Assembly (NCBI GenBank): GCA_963596015.1
Contig: CAVBJS010000060.1
Location: 1 to 15,861 of the forward strand
Source of the DNA: CAG-791 sp963596015
Lineage (GTDB): Bacteria > Bacillota > Clostridia > Lachnospirales > Lachnospiraceae
Reading direction: 5' to 3'
DNA: 15,861 bases
The position numbers and the translations under genes were made by a program. The notes beneath the pieces were generated by a model. It was not told the origin of the DNA and searched no databases. It worked only from the letters and a program-made list of their open reading frames with translations. Shown piece after piece: positions 13,242 through 15,861 of the stretch. Every line of letters starts with the position of its first letter. Within the stretch, counting starts at the first letter, position 1.

Positions 13242-14183
13242 ATGAGATATATAGCGACACTTCGCGAGGGTGACCGGGTACAGGGTGTGTATCTTTGCAG
13301 AAAGAAACAGTCTTTGGTGACCAAGGGCGGCAAGGCCTATGACAGCCTGACCCTGCAGGATAAGACAGGCACACTGGATGCCAAGATCTGGGATCCGGGC
13401 AGCATGGGTATCGAGGAGTTTGACACACTGGACTATGTGGATGTGGTGGGAGACCTTACCTCTTTTCAGGGAAATCTGCAGCTGAATGTAAAGCGCGCCA
13501 GAAAATGTCGGGAGGGAGAGTACGATCCCGCAGATTATCTGCCGGTCTCAGAGAGAAATATCGATGAGATGTACGGAGAACTGATGCGGTATATTGAATC
13601 CGTAAAGACTCCCTGCATGCAGCAGCTTTTAAAGGCTTTCTTTGCAGAGGATGAGGAATTTATCAAGGCATTTCGTCAGTCCTCCGCAGCTAAATCCATT
13701 CACCACGGTTTTGTGGGCGGCCTGTTGGAGCATACGTTGGGAGTGACCAATCTCTGTCATTGCTATTGCAAGCTTTATCCCATTCTGAAGCGGGATCTGC
13801 TGATTCCGGCGGCCATTCTGCATGACATCGGCAAGGTGAAAGAGCTGTCTCTGTTCCCACAGAATGATTATACGGATGACGGACAGTTCATCGGTCATAT
13901 CGTGATGGGTGTGGAGATGATCGACGAAAAGCTTCGCGACATCCCGGATTTTCCGCCTATGCTGGCCAACGAACTCAGACATTGCATCCTGGCGCACCAC
14001 GGTGAGCTGGAATTCGGCTCTCCCAAGAAGCCGGCACTGATCGAAGCATCCGCTCTTAATTTTGCGGATAATACAGATGCCCATCTGGAAACCTTTAAGG
14101 AATTGCTGCAGGGCAGCAATGAAACGGGCTGGCTCGGTTACCAGAAGATCCTGGGCTCCAATTTGCACAGAACAGAAATTTAA
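13242..14183 (+). CDS. yhaM: YhaM-family 3'-5' exoribonuclease (OB fold + HD domain)
   Basis: The protein has 313 residues, the usual length of YhaM/CBF1-type nucleases. The N-terminal OB-fold nucleic-acid-binding domain (about 1-95) contains LTLQDKTGTLDAKIWD. The HD metal-dependent phosphohydrolase domain has H164 in LLEHTLG, H194-D195 in AAILHDIGKVKEL, H219, H252-H253 in ILAHHGELEFGSP and D276 in LNFADNTDA. These are the metal ligands expected for the family, which trims RNA (and DNA) from the 3' end in the cytoplasm. GGGAGG 5 nt before the ATG gives a strong start. It is followed by rlmD after a 92-nt gap containing a structured element but no T-run, so co-transcription is possible. Confidence 0.94.
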   Translation: MRYIATLREGDRVQGVYLCRKKQSLVTKGGKAYDSLTLQDKTGTLDAKIWDPGSMGIEEFDTLDYVDVVGDLTSFQGNLQLNVKRARKCREGEYDPADYLPVSERNIDEMYGELMRYIESVKTPCMQQLLKAFFAEDEEFIKAFRQSSAAKSIHHGFVGGLLEHTLGVTNLCHCYCKLYPILKRDLLIPAAILHDIGKVKELSLFPQNDYTDDGQFIGHIVMGVEMIDEKLRDIPDFPPMLANELRHCILAHHGELEFGSPKKPALIEASALNFADNTDAHLETFKELLQGSNETGWLGYQKILGSNLHRTEI

Positions 14184-14242
14184 GGGGCAAAACGCAGATA
14201 GCTCTGATGGCAGACGAGAATCTGAGATTCTCGTCGCCCCTT
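14182..14242. repeat. Nested-hairpin element between yhaM and rlmD
   Basis: The outer pairing AAGGGGC (14182-14188, starting inside the yhaM stop codon) with GCCCCTT (14236-14242) encloses a perfect 10-bp hairpin, GACGAGAATC-tga-GATTCTCGTC (14213-14235). The two right arms are directly adjacent, while 24 nt separate the left arms. A third small hairpin, GCAGC-aaaa-GCTGC (14244-14257), follows just before the rlmD ribosome site. No T-run is present, so this is not a standard terminator. It may modulate mRNA processing or stability, or be a dispersed repeat. Confidence 0.6.
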
Positions 14243-14265
14243 CGCAGCAAAAGCTGCTCAGAAAT

Positions 14266-14278
14266 GGAGATTAAAATG
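14266..14278 (+). promoter_or_regulatory. Ribosome binding site defining the rlmD start
   Basis: GGAG (14266-14269) lies 6 nt before ATG at 14276. Two upstream in-frame ATGs (14207 and 14264) lie inside or beside the hairpins and have no ribosome site, and the residues they would add do not belong to the TRAM domain. Confidence 0.75.
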
Positions 14279-15709
14279 GGAAAAAAAGCGGATATCGGCG
14301 TCAGCCATCAGAAAAATGAGATCCTGACGGTGCGGATCGAGGATATCGGCGAAAACGGAGAGGGTATAGGCCGGGCAGACGGCTATACCCTTTTTGTAAA
14401 AGACGCCGTGATCGGAGATCTGGTAAAAGTAAAGATCATGAAGACTAAGAAGCACTATGGTTTTGCAAAGCTTCTGACCATAGAAGAGCCCTCACCGGAC
14501 CGGGCAGAGCCTCGCTGTCCCATCAGCAGACAATGCGGCGGCTGTCAGATCCAGGCCCTTTCCTATGAAAGACAGCTGGCTTTCAAGCAGAGAAAGGTCC
14601 GCAATGATCTGGTGCGCATCGGCGGATTTTCCGAAGAATATATAGACAGCATTATGGAGCCTATCGTAGGCATGGAGGATCCCTATCGCTATCGCAATAA
14701 GGCGCAGGTGCCGGTGGGAGAAAGGGATGGAGAACTGATCGCCGGTTTTTATGCAGGACATACTCACGTGATCGTGCCAATGACGGACTGCCTCATCGGC
14801 GCAGAGGGAAATCAGCAGATTCTGCAGACGGTGCTGACCTATATGAAGGAAAATCATGTCACCTGCTACCACGAAGAGACCGGGAAAGGGATGATCCGAC
14901 ATATCCTCATAAGGACCGGTGTATACAGTGGACAAGTGATGGTCTGCGTCATCGCCAATGTGGATAAACTTCCTCACGAGGAGCGACTGGTGCAGATGCT
15001 GACAGAGCTGCCGGATATCTGCAGTATTTCGCTGAATACCAACAAAGAGCGCACCAACGTGATCCTGGGGAAAAAGCTGCGGACACTGTGGGGACAGGAC
15101 CGTATTGAGGATTTGCTGCACATCCTGCAGACCGGAGAAGAAGTGTTTTTCCGGATCTCTCCTCTGTCTTTCTATCAGGTGAATCCGAAGCAGACAGAGA
15201 AGTTATACAGTCTGGCTCTGTCCTATGCGGGTCTTACCGGCAAGGAAGTGGTCTGGGACGTTTACTGCGGCATCGGCACCATTTCCCTGTTTCTGGCCAG
15301 ACATGCCGGCAGCGTATACGGCGTGGAGGTAGTGCCGGAGGCCATCGAGGATGCCAAAGCCAACGCAGAGCGCAACGGCATCACCAATGTGCAGTTCGAG
15401 ACCGGTAAAGCAGAGGAAGTCCTGCCGGCGTATTGTGAAAGACGACGGGCCGCGGGTGTGGATACGCCGGTTGACGTGGTGGTGGTGGACCCTCCCCGTA
15501 AAGGCTGTGACCCCGTTTGCCTGGAGACGATTCTCTCTGTATCGCCTAAGCGCATCGTCTACGTCAGCTGCGACCCCGCCACCCTGGCCAGAGACACCGC
15601 TATATTGACCAAAGGCGGATATACATTGGAAAAAGTGACACCGGTGGATCAATTTGGGCATACGACCCATGTGGAGACGGTAGTATTGATGTCTAAGGTA
15701 CAGAAGTAA
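14276..15709 (+). CDS. rlmD: 23S rRNA (uracil-5-)-methyltransferase, RlmD/RlmCD type
   Basis: The protein has 477 residues. The N-terminal TRAM domain (about 13-70: VRIEDIGENGEGIGRADGYT) is followed by the iron-sulfur cluster ligands C81, C87, C90 in CPISRQCGGC and C172 in MTDCLIG. The SAM-binding domain has DVYCGIGT (328-335) and GVEVVPEAIEDAKANAERNG. VVDPPRKGC precedes the catalytic nucleophile C432 in YVSCDPATLARD. It methylates C5 of 23S rRNA uridine. Gram-positive members such as B. subtilis RlmCD modify both U747 and U1939, so the exact site cannot be fixed here. All catalytic and cluster residues are present. The gene ends 32 nt before a clear terminator. Confidence 0.94.
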   Translation: MGKKADIGVSHQKNEILTVRIEDIGENGEGIGRADGYTLFVKDAVIGDLVKVKIMKTKKHYGFAKLLTIEEPSPDRAEPRCPISRQCGGCQIQALSYERQLAFKQRKVRNDLVRIGGFSEEYIDSIMEPIVGMEDPYRYRNKAQVPVGERDGELIAGFYAGHTHVIVPMTDCLIGAEGNQQILQTVLTYMKENHVTCYHEETGKGMIRHILIRTGVYSGQVMVCVIANVDKLPHEERLVQMLTELPDICSISLNTNKERTNVILGKKLRTLWGQDRIEDLLHILQTGEEVFFRISPLSFYQVNPKQTEKLYSLALSYAGLTGKEVVWDVYCGIGTISLFLARHAGSVYGVEVVPEAIEDAKANAERNGITNVQFETGKAEEVLPAYCERRRAAGVDTPVDVVVVDPPRKGCDPVCLETILSVSPKRIVYVSCDPATLARDTAILTKGGYTLEKVTPVDQFGHTTHVETVVLMSKVQK

Positions 15710-15741
15710 ATAACGAGAAAAGGCTTGAAATCAAGGCATTT

Positions 15742-15790
15742 CCGAGTGTTCGGACGGTTCTTTAAGGACTGCCCGGATGCTCGGATTTTT
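15742..15790 (+). terminator. Intrinsic terminator after rlmD
   Basis: A 19-position stem pairs 15742-15760 with 15766-15784 around the 5-nt loop tttaa, with five G-U wobbles and one A-C mismatch on the plus strand, followed by ATTTTT. The wobbles pair only on the plus strand, which fits a terminator for rlmD. Confidence 0.82.
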
Positions 15791-15861
15791 GCTGTGTGGG
15801 AATATATCAACTGGGGGAATTTGGGGGTTGAGTGGACAGGATGAAAATGGGGCTTGCGAGT
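15791..15861. other. Short unassigned right end of the window
   Basis: These 71 nt follow the rlmD terminator. They are G-rich and unstructured. ATG codons at 15841 and 15847 (the latter with AGGA 5 nt upstream) could begin a plus-strand gene running out of the window, but only a handful of codons are visible, so no gene is called. Confidence 0.3.

Noticed and set aside
15841..15861. Start of a further plus-strand gene
   Set aside because: Only a few codons are visible before the window ends.

Overview
The window looks like a chromosomal segment of a Clostridia member, most likely Lachnospiraceae. The reasons are moderately high GC, strong GGAGG-type ribosome sites, one TTG start, and the gene set: MutS2, an OmpR-type two-component pair, TrmL, an Lrp/aminotransferase pair, a VanW-type wall protein, an HtrA-like protein, a YhaM-type nuclease and RlmD. 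Genus cannot be fixed from the sequence alone. I see no transposase, integrase, phage gene, tRNA, rRNA or CRISPR array.

Layout. (1) 1-5017, plus strand: a structured intergenic region, then mutS2, a response regulator and a sensor kinase, spaced as one operon. A diverged 61-bp element lies in inverted orientation on both sides of this module (84-144 and 5022-5082). (2) 5089-8543, minus strand: a PurM-fold AIR-synthase/HypE-like protein, an Lrp/AsnC regulator, a PLP aminotransferase and TrmL, closely spaced and probably co-transcribed. (3) 8654-11072, minus strand: a membrane-anchored VanW/peptidoglycan-binding protein with a likely 3' hairpin, and upstream of it a 35-residue single-pass membrane protein with a very good promoter. 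(4) 11153-11643: a noncoding region. It holds a 131-bp element that can fold into a compact four-arm (cloverleaf-like) junction, whose right part is repeated head to tail with an exact 122-bp period. (5) 11644-15709, plus strand: an HtrA-like protein starting at TTG just after the repeats, a YhaM-family 3'-5' exoribonuclease and an RlmD-type 23S rRNA methyltransferase, ending in a clear intrinsic terminator.

What stands out. The HtrA-like protein keeps the fold and PDZ domain but lacks all three catalytic residues, so it is probably a membrane-anchored pseudoprotease. Its transcript, if made from the promoter proposed at 11153-11181, would carry the four-arm element and its tandem copies as a leader of roughly 450 nt. 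Several other intergenic regions carry nested-hairpin elements (3-54, 13055-13120, 14182-14242), so this genome seems rich in structured intergenic sequence. The housekeeping genes themselves are ordinary.
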